Positions 1-12,788 of a stretch of DNA of 64,000 bases are shown piece after piece. The notes under the pieces were generated by a model. The model was given only the letters and a program-made list of their open reading frames with translations. It was not told the origin of the DNA and did not search any database. This DNA comes from Flammula alnicola (taxonomy: Eukaryota; Basidiomycota; Agaricomycetes; Agaricales; Strophariaceae). Numbering within the stretch: the first letter of the stretch is position 1; each line of letters starts with the position of its first letter. Position numbers and translations under genes: made by a program. Where the stretch lies: the NCBI GenBank assembly GCA_015499995.1, contig JADNRV010000094.1:62001-126000 (forward strand), given 5' to 3'.

Positions 1-2078
1 CTACAGAGAGCATATTTAGAACATGCTAGACAACGACGACGGCGTACTGCATCAAGCATGTAATCACCTAGCCCTACGCCTTTCTTCGCAAGGAAATACA
101 AGTCCACATCAACCGTCATTCCATGCGCGCATGCCAATATCTGATGGAGTTCCCAAGAGCAGTTGGGTCCAGGGGAAGGAGACTTGTGCTAGGTGGCAGA
201 GGAGAGGAGCGGAGGACTGCAGCGTTGAGGATACCTTGCAGATTGTCGTGATGGAGAGTAGGGGAGGACGCACGGTGCATCGGTGAGTACTAGTTGTGAC
301 GAATGGTTGAGCAGGGGGGGCTGAACGTTGAAATTTGAAGACGATGCTGCATAGGATATCTCTTTTCGGGTGATTCTGTGAGCCTGAAGCTGCAGAGGAC
401 CTGTTTGAGCAAGTCAGCGGTAAGGTGGGGGTTAAGATCTGAGATATGCCAGTCGCGTACCATCGAGAACTCCACAAGATGCATGAACTGCGTTAGATGT
501 TCCAATGGCAAGCGCTACTGCCCTCCATCAAGCACGAGATCACAACCCCCAAGGAACATGTTGCGCCAAGGTAAGGCAGGAGACTTGCGAGTAGGGGAAG
601 GACCCGAGGAGAGAGCACGGCGGCATGCACGATCATGATGCACGGGATGTATAACATAATGGCAGAAAGTGGTGACACGGTGGAGGTTTCACGTCAACTG
701 GCAACGATGACCTATAACGCGTTAATTCTGAAGTCGGACGCTTTGATTTTTTGTACTTGCCGTCATACAGCTTTTGTGCATTTGTCGTCTGGTGGGTAGT
801 CACGTCACGGTTGTAGTCAAAAAATTCTCATTTTATTCATCTAGTCACGTCTGCATCTAGGGATGTCCCTGTACTATATCGTTCCATCCACGATGGCATG
901 TATGTACATATTTTCACGGCACCAAATTGATAAGCATGAGAGAAAAAAGAGTCTTCGGTAGTGCTCGTACGGTATGATTCATGAATATCAAAGGCCTAGG
1001 TAGGCGGGGGAGGACTTACATATCTTTTTGAGCCTAAGCGGAGCGGGATGAGATCGCCGCTGAGGATAGAGGACGAGAGAGGAATTGGGATGGCTTGGAG
1101 TCCGCTAAGAGAATGAGTCAGGTGTCCCATGTATCGATGATCAAAGCTACTGTGATGACTTCGGAATATCGCTGGAGCAACGCATAGGACGCCCATCCAA
1201 CCTACCGACGAAGACGACGCGGAGAGCGCTGCCCATGAATTAGGAGAGACACAGACGGAGAGGTCGTTCGAGGACGGCGGCGAGGGGGGTGTCGATGGAT
1301 TTAGGACGACAAGTACGAGGCAGGATATGCGTACGGGCAAGACGACGAAGAGGATGCACTGTTCGAGGGTTTGGGACCCGTTATAAGATGACTGTACTCG
1401 TACGTACATGGCATAGGTATACACACGCGCATTGGTGCCCTTTAAAATGTACTACGTCTTGTCGTGTCGTGCTTTTTTCGTCCATAAACTTTCATTGAGA
1501 GATGAATCGATGACGATCGGTTCTACCGGAAGGCTTCTGACGGCGTCGTTGGTGTTGGGCCGCAGCGTGATAGATATGTACAGAACTTATGTAGTGTGGC
1601 GATTCAGGCCCTAAATTATTATTTGGAGATGTAATGATGAGATGGGTGCAGATGTCCGATCGAGGCTTCCAAGCTAACATTTCAAGAACTAGTGGGGAAT
1701 CGGGATTACATGCTCGCGGGCACAGATGGGGCGATGTATAGGACAAGACCAATGGAGGGGGTAGTAATAGTACAAGGCGACACAACTATGTGATAAGTCA
1801 GAATTCATGATGGGCGACGAGGGGTTGGGTTGTACAAGAAAACAGCGAACATATGGTATGCAAGTAGTAGCAGAAGCAAGGAAAAAGAAAAGAGTTTGAT
1901 ACAGGATGACATACACATGAAATTCGGTCATGGCGGTGAGCAGACGACGATAAGAAAAAGGACAATTGAGGACAAGATGGGCGGCATGACAGTTCGTATG
2001 GCGGAGGGCATTATCTAGACGGCGATTATCTGGGATATGATGGCATTTGCCGATGGTCATGATGGTGATACAGGTGAT
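1..2078. other. no supported gene
   Basis: I see no gene that I can support here. Short open frames occur on both strands. A minus-strand stretch around 360-480 reads like ordinary protein, but I found no start, stop or splice pattern that makes a gene of it. The rest shows no repeat or RNA signature that I recognise. Confidence 0.4.
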
Positions 2079-2871
2079 TTATTTTCTAACAATAACATGC
2101 CTTGTGTGTTTGCCTGCTCGTCTCCGTTCAGCGCAGGGCGTGGGCTGCTTCCACGGTTCATCATATTCTTCGCTTGGGTATTCGGGTTTCGAAGGAGGCG
2201 GAGGAATGGAGTCCTGCGGAGGCGTGCATAGTCCCGTACCCAACGGTGTCAGATGCAAACTGGGTGCCAGTGCATGACTAATCGGTGATGCGTGTGAGGA
2301 AGTCGCGGGATAGAGCGGCGCTGGGGTCGCAGAGATGACCCCTCGTTGTGAGGGTTGGGTAGAAGGATGGGAATACAGAATGGGTGCCGACGATGATTGC
2401 ACCGGTGAATAAAGGGGTATAGTTGAAGAAGACGGCGCAGCAGGTCCGTTCATCCACAGTCGAGATGACGCATTGACAGGCGTCGACTTGACAGGTTCGG
2501 GCTCTGCTCCATGAGGAGGGTCAGCCTCTACTCGTACGCGCACAATCTCTTTCTCGGCCTGCGCGAAGAAAGCCCGTTCCTGACGCTGAAAGAAGCCGCT
2601 TGTGGGCCCTGGTCTCATCTCCGGGAAGTTGTCAGGTGGCGCGGGGGGGAACATGGCCATCAAGTCGTGACCTGTTGGAGGCGTAGGATATTTACGATGT
2701 GTCATATGATCTCATATCAGTGGTTTGGCTGAGATCGACATCTAGGGAAAATATGAACTAAAGAAATATAGAACGAGTGAGATGCCCAGACATACCTCGA
2801 AGAGAACTTGGAGACAGAGGACGACGTAAGTGACCGTTTTGTGCTGGATTTGGGGGTGGTGAATGGCCCAT
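2079..2871 (-). CDS. hypothetical Pro/Ser-rich protein, two exons
   Basis: Two exons on the minus strand, about 2796-2871 and 2079-2710, joined across an 85-bp intron (donor gtatgt). The join gives a protein of about 235 residues. It is rich in Pro and Ser, with a better conserved-looking middle that includes GPTSGFFQRQERAFF and EIVRVRVE. There is no signal peptide, membrane segment or known catalytic motif. I chose the first ATG in the frame that runs through the splice. The frame is open further upstream to about 3000, and a plausible acceptor (tttcag) lies near 2945, so an upstream exon may be missing. A triplicated repeat begins at 3002, immediately upstream, and may have displaced the real 5' end. 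I do not recognise the family. The frame choice rests on reading continuity across the intron. Confidence 0.5.
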
Positions 2872-3001
2872 GGGTTGTTTGTAACTGTCGGCGGGCGAAG
2901 CTGCGGAGGCTGTTGGGGACGGCGAGGGGGAGTTGTCTGAAACAGGGCGAAGACGGTAGACGACATTTGGGGGGAAAAGTCGGGAATAAGCAGTTACATT
3001 A

Positions 3002-6000
3002 ACTTATCTGCGTAAATTTAAGGGCCTGGGTCAGGGCCCTTGCCTGTTATGGTATGCCGTGAGGTCATGCCGTTGATCGCGCTGATCGGTGATGGCCGTG
3101 CACGTGATGTGACCGACCCCGCCACGCATTTGGCCTTTGCCCGGTGGGTTTTCCTTCCCCCGTTCGAGGCCTGGGAACTCTCGTTCACGGCTCGGAAAAC
3201 CCCGTTCGAGGAACACGTGTTCGCGCGTGTTTGGCATGGTTGCGTAACCCACGGGGGTTTTACCGTTTTGGCAGGCACGCGCGCTGCGCACTTGCGCGCG
3301 TGCTGCTCCTGCTCGGAGCTTGCTCTCGCCCTCGAGGAGAGCACCTGAGCACTTGCCATCCCCTCCCTCACGCAAAATAGTAGTAGTAGGTTAGACATAA
3401 TTCAACCTTAAATTTTCGAATATGAAGCCTCCGAGGGCAAATTGTGAGCGCTACGAGGATTCCGAGCCCAAATTTAAGATTAAGTAGGAGTTAAGCTTAA
3501 ATTGCTTAAATTCTTTAAATTGGGCTGGCTCAACTCTTAAATTGGGCTGGCGGAACACGGAACGGGGACTCGGAAAAGCCAGCTCGCTGCCTGTGGCATC
3601 CGGATTTTGCGTTGTACGTACTGGATTGATAAATTCGGACCCTGTTCGGACCCTGGTCGCAAACTGGCGTGCCCCCTCCTCTGACATTACGACCTTCCTG
3701 TTGCCGCTGGTTCAGCGGACGGCATGGCACTATTTTTTCTCGCTGCGCGGCTACATTCCCTCCCTACCTAATCCATTTTTGCTCCCTTAGTTTTTTTTGT
3801 ATACTTGTTAGCTTACTATACAAAACAATAGATTTTTCTTGGCTTGCGGCCTCATTTCTACATATCCTATGGCTTTCACTGCATCCTATTGCGTGTGATA
3901 ATTGCGTGTAAAACCCAGACTTACTTACTTAGTGATGATGCCGCCTGTACCTCTTCAGGTGCGTACGACCCTTGATGCGACCCTTTGTCACGCTGTCAGA
4001 TCGCGAATCTCAAATTTAGCGCGGCTGACAGCCGTGCTAAATCCACGGTAAATTCAAGCGATTAAACAGACTTATCTTTGTAAATTTAAGGGCCTGGGTC
4101 AGGGCCGCTGCCTGTTATGGTATGCCGTGAGGTCATGCCGTTGATCGCGTTGATCGGTGATGGCCGTGCACGTGATGTGACCGACCCCACCACGCATTTG
4201 GCCTTTGCCCGGTGGGTTTTCCTTCCCCCGTTCGAGGCCTGGGAACTCTCGTTCACGGCTCGGAAAACCCCGTTCGAGGAACGCGTGTTCGTGCGTGTTC
4301 GGTGGTTGCGTAACCCACGGGGGTTTTACCATTTTGGCAGGCACGCGCGCTGCGCACTTGCACGCGTGCTGCTCCTGCTCTCGCCGTCTGCCCTCGAGGA
4401 GAGCACCCGAGCACCCATCCCCTCCCTCACGCAAAATAGTAGTAGTAGGTTAGACATAATTCAACCTTAAATTTTCGAATATGAAGCCTCCGGGGGCAAA
4501 TTGTGAGCGCTACGAGGATTCCGAGCCCAAATTTAAGATTAAGTAGGAGTTAAGCTTAAATTCCTTAAATTCCTTAAATTCTTTAAATTGGGCTGGTTCA
4601 ACTCTTAAATTTGGGCTGGCGGAACACGGAACGGGGACTCGGAAAAGCCAGCTCGCTGCCTGCGGCGTCCGGATTTTGCGTTGTACGTACTGGATTGATA
4701 AATTCGGACCCTGTTCAGACCCTGGTCGCGAACTGGCGTGCCCCCTCCTCTGACATTACGCAATCACCTTCCTGTTGCCGCTGGTTCAGCGGACGGCATT
4801 GCACTATATTTTTTCTCGCTGCGCGGCTACATTCCCTCCCTACCTAATCCATTTTTGCTCCCTTACTTTTTTTTGTATACTTGTTAGCTAACTATACAAA
4901 ACAATAGATTTTTCTAAAATTTCTTGGCCTGCAGCCTCATTTCTACATATTCTATGGACTTCACTGCATCCTATTGCATGTAATAACAACCCCGGGGCAC
5001 CCAGACTTACTTACTTAGTGATGATGCCGCACCTAAAGAGGTACAGGCCTTGGTGCGACCCTTTGTCACGCTGTCAGATCGCGAATCTCAAATTTAGCGC
5101 GGCTGACAGCCGTGTTAAATCCACGGTAAATTCAAGCGAATAAACAGACTTATCCTCATAAACAGGTCAGGGCCCTTGCCTGTTATGGTATGCCGTGAGG
5201 TCATGCCGTTGATCGCGTTGATCGGTAATGGCCGTGCACGTGATGTGACCGTCCCGCCACGCATTTGGCCCTTGCCCGGTGGGTTCGGTGGGTTTGAGGC
5301 CCGTGAACTCTCGTTCACGGGTCGGAAAAACCCGTTCCAGGAACGCGTGTTCGCGCGTGTTCGGTGGTTGCGTAACCCACGGGGGTTTTACCGTTTTGGC
5401 AGGCACGCGCGCTGCGCACTTGCGCGCGTGCTCGGAGCTTGCTCTCGCCGTCTGCCCTCGAGGAGAGCACCTGAGCACCTGCCATCCCCTCCCTCACGCA
5501 AAATAGTAGTAGTAGGTTAGATGTAATTCAACCTTAAATTTTCGAATATGAAGCCTCCGAGGGCAAATTGTGAGTGCTACAAGGATTCCGAGCCCAAATT
5601 TAAGATTAAGTTGGAGTTAAGCTTAAATTTCTTAAATTCTTTAAATTGGGCTGGTTCAAATCTTAAATTGGGCTGGCGGAACACGGAACGGAGACTCGGA
5701 AAAGCCAGCTCGCTGCCTGCGGCATCTGGATTTTGCGTTGTACGTACTGGATTGATAAATTCGGACCCTGTTCGGACCCTGGTCGCGAACTGGCGTGCCC
5801 CCGCCTCTGACACTATGCAATCACCTTCCTGCTGGTTCAGCGGACGGGACGGCATTGCACTATTTTTTCTCGCTGGGCGGCTCCATTCCATTTATGCTCC
5901 CTTATGCTCCCTTACTTTTTTTTGTTAGCTTACTATACAAAGCAATAGATTTTCTCTAAAATTTCTAGGCCTGCGGCCTCATTTCTACATATTCTATGGA

Positions 6001-6724
6001 CTGCATCCTATTGCGTGTGATAACAATGGCACCCAGACTTACTTAGTGATGGTGATGAAGCCGCCTGTACCTCTTTAGGGTCAGTCCGGCAACGAAAATG
6101 CGGTCGCATTCTCATCGCATTTTCAGTTTGATGGCATTTGGTATTATTCCCACAGGTAATAAATATTACTAAATCGTTAATCGGGTACCACATCGGCATG
6201 TCCAAGATGCCACGTCACCATTTATGCAGTCTGGGCATCATGTCGAGCTCATTGTTGGCAACAGCGAGCATGCCCCGACAGTGTGCTTCTTCAGGAAAAT
6301 CTGGCGCGCTTTTCTATTCATGCTTGAAGTATAAAATAAAACATTTTTTTGTACTTAAATCCTTCTCACTGTACACACATGACGTCTCATTCAAGTGGCG
6401 GGGATGAGAGGCGGACGATGAAGAGCACCCGTCGGGCATCATTATCGCTGTGTCGGTAACTTACATGTAACTGTGCCTAGTTGGGCCTGTCACAGTCCAA
6501 AATAGAAATTACTCACCTATACCATTTTGGGGGTTGTGAGAATAATGCGGATGCCATCAAAATGAAAATGCGACCGCATTTTCGTTGCCGGACAGACCCT
6601 TAGGTGCGTACAACCCTTGGTACGACCCTTTGTCACGCTGTCAGACGCTGTCAGATCGCGAATCTCAAATTTAGCGCGGCTGACAGCCGTGCTAAATCCA
6701 CAATAAATTCAAGCGATTAAAGAG
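3002..6724. repeat. three tandem copies of a ~1.07-kb repeat
   Basis: Units run 3002-4069, 4070-5147 and 5148-6724. Each begins with acttat(c), followed by the motif TGTTATGGTATGCCGTGAGG and a GC-rich block, then an AT-rich block. Each ends with a 27-bp imperfect palindrome (TTTAGC...GCTAAA) and attcaagcgattaaa. The third unit is longer only because it carries a 522-bp insertion at 6078-6599; without it the unit is about 1.05 kb. Short open frames shared by all three copies differ by indels, so I do not read them as coding. The unit type is unknown. It has no terminal inverted repeat, no transposase and no obvious LTR ends. Confidence 0.9.
6078..6599. mobile_element. 522-bp non-autonomous TIR element (Harbinger-like MITE)
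   Basis: Terminal inverted repeats start GGGTCxGTCCGGCAACGAAA and run for about 50 bp, including a GCATTTTC word and TGATGGCAT. The element is flanked by a 3-bp TTA duplication (6075-6077 and 6600-6602). The unoccupied sequence in repeat unit 1 (near 3950-3960) has tract plus ggtgcgtac with no insertion, so it acts as an empty-site control. A 3-bp TTA target duplication is characteristic of PIF/Harbinger elements. No transposase frame is present, so it would need enzyme supplied in trans. The family assignment is inferred from the target duplication and TIR only. Confidence 0.8.
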
Positions 6725-8614
6725 ACTTACATAGGCGCCAGTATTTGAAGAAGCGATCTTGCAAAGAAGAGAAGTGTGGGAATCGGCTCAATCAGAAATC
6801 GATCACAGAGGAACCGGTTCGTCATTGAGATCCAGATTGTAGATCACCGCTGACAGATTGCCATCATGGCCGTCATCCATCCGGCTTTTAAGTACATAGA
6901 TACCCTAAGCAGAAAGAAAAAAATACACATATGTCCTGTCAGATCTGGCGTATGATAGGGTCATTTCCTGCCGTGAAGAGGATGTATTAAAGAAGCGGAC
7001 CAGCGAACTGTGAGATATCTCGAGGGTCGGCGATAGAGAGGGGGCCTGAGGACCGTATGACCTACCAGCAAGACGGACAGAGCAACCTCAGAGAGTTAAA
7101 GGTCACCCCCAGTGAATATCGTTTCTGAGGGCTTCTGCAGAGGGGTGCAATTTCCTGCGTTGGACGGAGCTGTGCCGAGCTGGCCTGAAATACGGGCAGA
7201 AGGCATTCAGCATGTGTCTGCGTCTGCTGCGTTGGCCCGAGCTGTCCCGCAATTCCGGTTTGGTGTAGTTAAAAATAGATTTTCTTTTGCCATCGATAGG
7301 CTGCCCGAGCTCGAATGACTGCACTTGAAAGCACCGCAACATCGCTGATACTGCTATGCCCTCCAAATTTGCCCCTGCAATTTATTGAACGTTTAAGCAA
7401 CTCTAGCTTTCTCCTTGTCTCCGTTTTTTTGACCCATAATCTAGACTCAACCCTGCCATCTTCAGGCTCTGGATTGTCCCCTTATGCCACAGCTGGTTGA
7501 ACAGCATCCTCGCCGACGAAATGGTGCATCCCAATTCCTTCCAAGTTCCTGGCCCAAACCTCAAACCCAAGGCCTCAACAAAGCCCTGTAAATCATCTCC
7601 TTCTTCGCCTACCTCAAGCACTACCATGGCATCTCTGGACCCCATCTCATCGTGAAATACGAACAGCTAAATTGATGAATGACGGAACGACTCTGATATG
7701 TTAAAATCACAGCCAAGCACAACCAAGCACCGGGCCACACAACCGAACAAGGGTAATTCCCAACATTATCGATCCTCGCAAACCAGTCTCGAAAGGCGAG
7801 CTGCCGACAACCCGTCCAACCTCTGATGAATCAAAAAAATCGACATCGATGGTCCAGGATAATGACATCGGGATTGTAGATTCTGACATGAATAATGAAC
7901 GTAAATGTCCGCTCGAAATTGCCATCTGTGGAGGATGGAGGAGGCCTCGCCGTTTGTGCGAGTGTCCCTGGGGGTCTGATTAGGGAGGCTGCGAACGCCG
8001 TCGCCAGGATACAGATGTCAGGATGAGGAGGAGAGTTGGGCGGGGTTGGACTGCACACGGAGATATTCTCTCTGAACGGCGAATATCAGCTTTATTTTGT
8101 ATGTATCATATATATCATGTAATATAAATCAACTGCTCTCAGCTTTATCCGTGCTTCAAGATAAGGCAACTGTGGTCTGTCAAACATAAAAGATACAAAA
8201 AGAAATACCTTGACGGCCGTCGTGGTGAGATAAGATAAGATTAGCCAAATGAGGAAACTGTTCGGGTGAGTTGAGTTTCCAGCCCTACTCCAGACTCCTC
8301 CCCAGCACCGGGATGCTTATCTAATCATACGTTTGACTTCCTTTTTAGAAAGTCGTCAAACTATTGACGCATCCCGGCGACTGGCACAACTTGTAATTGT
8401 GGCTGTGTTTGACATAATGTCGTGCATCCTGATTTTGGCATACACGTGACGCTTGACCCCATTGACCACGGACATGACCTGACATGACCCGGTCAAATTG
8501 GCCTGACCCGCATTTCGGACTGACCTGTTTGGCCGAGGTCAAGAAAGCCATGACACCACTGCTCCAAAGAAATCTCAAAGACAATTCGAACACATACCTG
8601 GACGACGATGAAAA
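6725..8614. other. no supported gene
   Basis: Several short open frames occur, and a minus-strand one at 7403-7645 has protein-like composition. None can be extended by splicing into a recognisable gene. No repeat was recognised. The F-box gene begins at 8615. Confidence 0.4.
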
Positions 8615-9726
8615 ATGCAGCTGCTCAACCTACCCCAAGAGCTCATCGTACAAATCCTCTACGAACTTCCTCCATCTAATCTCCGTGCATGCCAGCTCAC
8701 GAACAAATACCTCAGCACCATCATTCGAGAATCTGTAGTTTTACAATACAATCTCACTCTAACCATGGCCAAGCCAGAAGATAACCCCTGCTCATCGCTT
8801 TCTACGTCAGAAAATCTCCGGTCACTTCACTTCACCGAGGAAGCCTGGGCGTTCTTGCGACCGGATTTCACGACGTCGGTGCTGGTGACGCGAAATCAGT
8901 CTGGAGTCTATGACTTGACGGGTGGGGTGTATTTGCTGAGCGACATGGAGCGTACTGGCCTCCGTTACCTGAAGCTGCCAGGCATGGAAGGGGAAGACGC
9001 GACGTGGAAGGATGTCAACACGGGAAAGATGATCGTAGAAATCGGTCTTTGCATATACGAACACGACTTAATGGCCATCGTCACGAGGTGAGGTTTCATG
9101 GCTCTTGACCCTCTCGAAGTCATACTAAAGGTTTTTGTACTGCTCGTCAAGGACGCGCAGGCTTACCAACGACGTTCGACATAGAGGTCGATCTTCTCGA
9201 ACTCTCAACAAAGAAACCCCATCCGCAGGTGCAAAAGAACCATATATATATCATGAACTCGCCTTGGGAGAAACCTGCTGTTGGAATTGAGATCGTTGGG
9301 AAGCACCTCGTTCTTATCCTTTGTTACAACAACGCCAATCGACCAGACGATCGCATTTTCACTTACGAGTGGCAGACGGGTACTCTCAAAACCGTGCGTC
9401 CTAGTTTTCTAATATTGGCTCCCTACTTCTGACTCTTTAACCGTTATAGACCTTTCATGCTCCATATCGAAGCTACTCAGGTCTCATATTCCTCAACGAA
9501 GGTCGAGGGGCAGGAGCACCAGCTCAACGCGCAGCGCCAGCGGCACGAGCAGGAGCACGAGCAGCAGCGGGATCACATCGACCTCGGGCTGCTCGTCTGG
9601 CGGAAGAGGGGGTTCAAGACGAGAGAGCGGATCCCGTTTAGTGGAGGTATTGGGGGCATGGAGATGTGCGTGGATCGGGCAGACGAGGAGGGTCATCAGG
9701 TGAACGGGAACGGGAACGGGAATTAG
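8615..9726 (+). CDS. F-box protein, 3' part degenerate
   Basis: Exon 1 (8615-9087) opens with an F-box (LPQELIVQILYELPPSNLRA, residues ~5-45), the segment that binds Skp1 in SCF ubiquitin ligases. Exon 2 (about 9161-9393) and a third exon from 9450 continue in frame across GT-AG introns. They give the beta-strand-like region usual for Agaricomycete F-box proteins (for example KPAVGIEIVGKHLVLIL and RIFTYEWQTG). After FLNEG, near 9500, the frame turns into Ala/Arg-rich low complexity and stops near 9640. The second half expected for this family (usually 350-500 residues) is therefore missing or frame-shifted. The substrate is unknown. It may be a truncated functional gene or a pseudogene. Confidence 0.7.
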
Positions 9727-9749
9727 GAGGCATTATGGTAATGGGAAGA

Positions 9750-11845
9750 AGCTGGTCGTGCCGGTGCAGTCGCTGAAAACGACGCCGACGTTCATTTGCG
9801 TTCGCCTTTCGCAGTCGAAGCCGAATTCTGCGATGAAGAAAGGCAAGGAGAGGGCCGTAGATGGCGATGTAGAGATGCTCGGTGCGGAGACAGATTCGGA
9901 GGAGCGGAGGGGCAGGTCAACGCTACCCAGCAGTGCGTTGCTCTTTATCTTGTTTCGATACGCTTTCGTCCTCGATTCTCACGAATAACCCGAATACAGA
10001 CCACCTGAAGAAGTCTCAGTCGCCATTGCGGAAGGTTGTTATACCCGGCTCGCCCCTGCCGAATTCGCGCACAGAGAGTACTTTGGATCCTCGACCGCCA
10101 GACCCTCCTAGCGCTGGGGCAGAGAGCGAGGAAAGGATGCTGCCGAAGATGAGAAAGAAATGGATGAACTGTGAGGTGGAGGCGATGAAGGAGTCAAGTG
10201 GGAGTCCAGGTTCTGGGAGGAGCGAAAATGGCGTGGGCAGTCCAGGTGGAGATGGGCTTGAGCTTGGGTTTGACGGTGGTGGTGCAGGGACAAAGGTCGG
10301 CTTGGGATTCGAGTCGAGTCGAATTGTGCTGTTACACCAGGTATTTTATTTTTATTATATTCTTGAAATGAAGGAAGCTAATTCGCTGATTGTAGATGGA
10401 CAAGTCCAGGATGAAGAACAAACTCTGATGCCTCCGCCGCCTATGCCAGCCTCTCTCGATCCGACAACAGTCTCCTCCGTGCATGCTTCGCCTCTATCAC
10501 CATCTCCGCAACTGCCAACACCATCTCCAATGCAATTCACCTCAGGAATGTCGCTATCTCCTGGCATCTAGATCGCCTCTATGTTGCCGCTAACATTTTT
10601 TGCCAATTTCTCTCTCCTGAGTCCGGCGATCCTCTCCCAATCCCAACACCCGACTTATCCGTTCCCACGGTCGCCGAAGGAGCCATCTACAATCTGGAGC
10701 CCGCTGCGCCGCACCAGTAAACAGACCCCTTCCTTTTAATTTTCGTTGTCACCGTCGTCATCAGCGACGCCGCCAGCACAGACATCGCCACTTCCACCTT
10801 CCCTCGATTCGAATCCTGAAACGTCTGCTGCGGCAGAGCAGGGCCGTGCTTCTCCTACACAACTTGCGTCTGCGGCAGATACAGGATATATACGGGTCTA
10901 AGACGTGCCACGATTGGCGTCAACGAGCCCCGTAGCGCCTGAGAGAAGCTCGCCATCGGATCGTCCGATAACTCCTCCGCATTCTGATGAGTCGAAGATC
11001 GATGACAAGATATCCCAGCCGAGTGTTGCGTGGCGTAGCCCCAGCTCTCCGCAAGATCCTTCGAGGAGGAAACGAAACTCGGAAGACTCGACAGCGAGCT
11101 CAAGGCCGGGCTCGCGGTCGCCAACGGGTTCGACGCACGACGCTCATATGGTGGAGATGGAGGTGGACAAGCACGAGGCGGATGGTAGACTGCCGTCGCC
11201 TGCGCCATTGACAGATGCCGTTACAGCATCCCTGGCCAACTCGTCAGCCTCTGAGCTGCCTCCTCTGCCGTCAGCATCAACGACAACGACGATCGAGAGC
11301 ATACAATCTACGGCTGCACCTGAACCCGAAGCACCGCCAGCGCAGCTGTCAGCTGTCGTCGAATCCTCCCCAGTGCCCGAGCCTGCGCCGGAACCTCTCC
11401 TCGAACCCATACGCGAGCCTGAACCGCAGCCACAAGAACCCGCACGTCCAGCATCCCCGCCTCCACAGCCAAAGGTCAAGCTCTCCCTACGCGACTTTGT
11501 GCTGAGGAAGAAGAAGCAGCGGGAGGAACTGGAGTTGACCAAGAGCATACAGGCATCGCCGCTGAGTGTTAGTTCGACCCTTGGAGGCGAGCAGGAGGGA
11601 GAGGCGGACGCTTCTGGGTCTGGGGCAGGACAGGATGCTTCTGGGTCGGAGCAGGTCATGTCCACGTCTACGGTCGTCTCTGCTTCGGGTTCTGGGATCG
11701 ATAATGCAGCAGAGGCCGATGTGGGTGGAAAGGGCGTTGGAGGTGATGCCTTGGGGATGAAGGATGGCAGTGGCAGAGGCAAATTAGCTGCAGTCGTCGA
11801 TTCCTTGCCGGACACGATGGAGGGTGTCGAGAGTTGTAAGTAAGT
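9750..11845 (+). CDS. Ser/Pro-rich protein fragment, possibly the tail of a SET3-type protein
   Basis: A chain of open plus-strand segments (about 9758-9930, 9990-10571, 10905-11843) encodes Ser/Pro/Glu-rich low-complexity protein. One basic helix-like motif, KVKLSLRDFVLRKKKQREE, lies near 11475-11530. From memory, a very similar motif sits in the C-terminal tail of fungal SET3/MLL5-like SET-domain proteins, which join histone deacetylase complexes. No PHD or SET domain precedes it here; the DNA upstream is the F-box gene. The exon connections between the three segments are not resolved. The entry is either a 3' fragment of such a gene or an unrelated disordered protein. The family link is inference from one motif. 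Confidence 0.35.
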
Positions 11846-12788
11846 TGTGTAGAGTAGATTTTGTTGGATTGGCCGAACTCCCATAGTGCATTTTGTCTCA
11901 TTTAAGTGTTATAATTTTGCAAATACGAAGTCATTCATATATTAAATAAGAGTGTACATAGAAATTATCAAGCCCATTGAGTCGTTGACACATTCGCGTT
12001 GGGTTCTCCAAAAAATTGTGAAGTCGGGTTGGGTTGGAGACGTTCGCGTTCGACTCAATACGCCCACATTCGATTCACCGCACCTGCGTTCGACACAACA
12101 CGTTCGCGTTGTGTTCAATGCGTTCGTTGGCATCCTTATGCTAGGCTCCTCTGGGCATCCACTTGTTAGTGGCAGCAGCAAGCGGTGGAGTCTGGTTGCA
12201 CTGTGTGGCCTCCCTTTGCGTAGTCCTCCCCTTCCCTCCTATCTGACCGGAATCCTCGATCACTGAACATATCTTGTTCGACTCGACACGTCCGCCTTGG
12301 GTTCTGGTTGGGTTCGAGGTGTTCACATTGGGTTCCAAGCGTTGCGGTTTTCGTTCGAGATGTTGAGGTTGGATTCGAGGCGGTAGGTTGAGTTCAAGGC
12401 ATTAGGTGGGTTTTGTGTTGGATTTGAGGCGTTTGCATTGGGTTCGGGGTGTCGGGGCTACCGTTATGCTGCGCTGCTATGGACACGTTGTGTTCGATTC
12501 AAAAAACACACCCGCGTTCGATTTGACATGTTGGCGTTGAGGTGTTCGCATTGGGTTCGGGGTGTGGGGGCTACATTAGGCTGCTATGGACATGTTGCGT
12601 TCAACTCGACACGTAGGCTCCTATGAGCATTCATTAGTCAGTGGCAGCAGCAAAAAAAGGTGTCTGGACGCACCGTGTGGGCCCCTCTTGCCTGGGCCTC
12701 CCTCCCCTCTATCGAGTCCTTCATCAATCGACGACGTATCTGGTGCACTATGATTTGAAATGACGAGCACGAACTCCAATGGAGGTAC
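11846..12788. repeat. degenerate short repeats rich in TTGGGTTCGA words
   Basis: Between about 12000 and 12620 the plus strand repeats variants of GTTGGGTTCGAGGTGTTC, CGTTCGCGTT and GGTGTTCGCATTGGGTTCGG with irregular spacing. No coding frame persists. The block lies directly downstream of the truncated SWA2-like pseudogene, at the point where its missing 3' half should be. Confidence 0.6.

Noticed and set aside
3002..6724. Helitron copies
   Set aside because: Each unit ends near a hairpin, but no CTRR 3' end, TC 5' start or Rep/helicase sequence follows.
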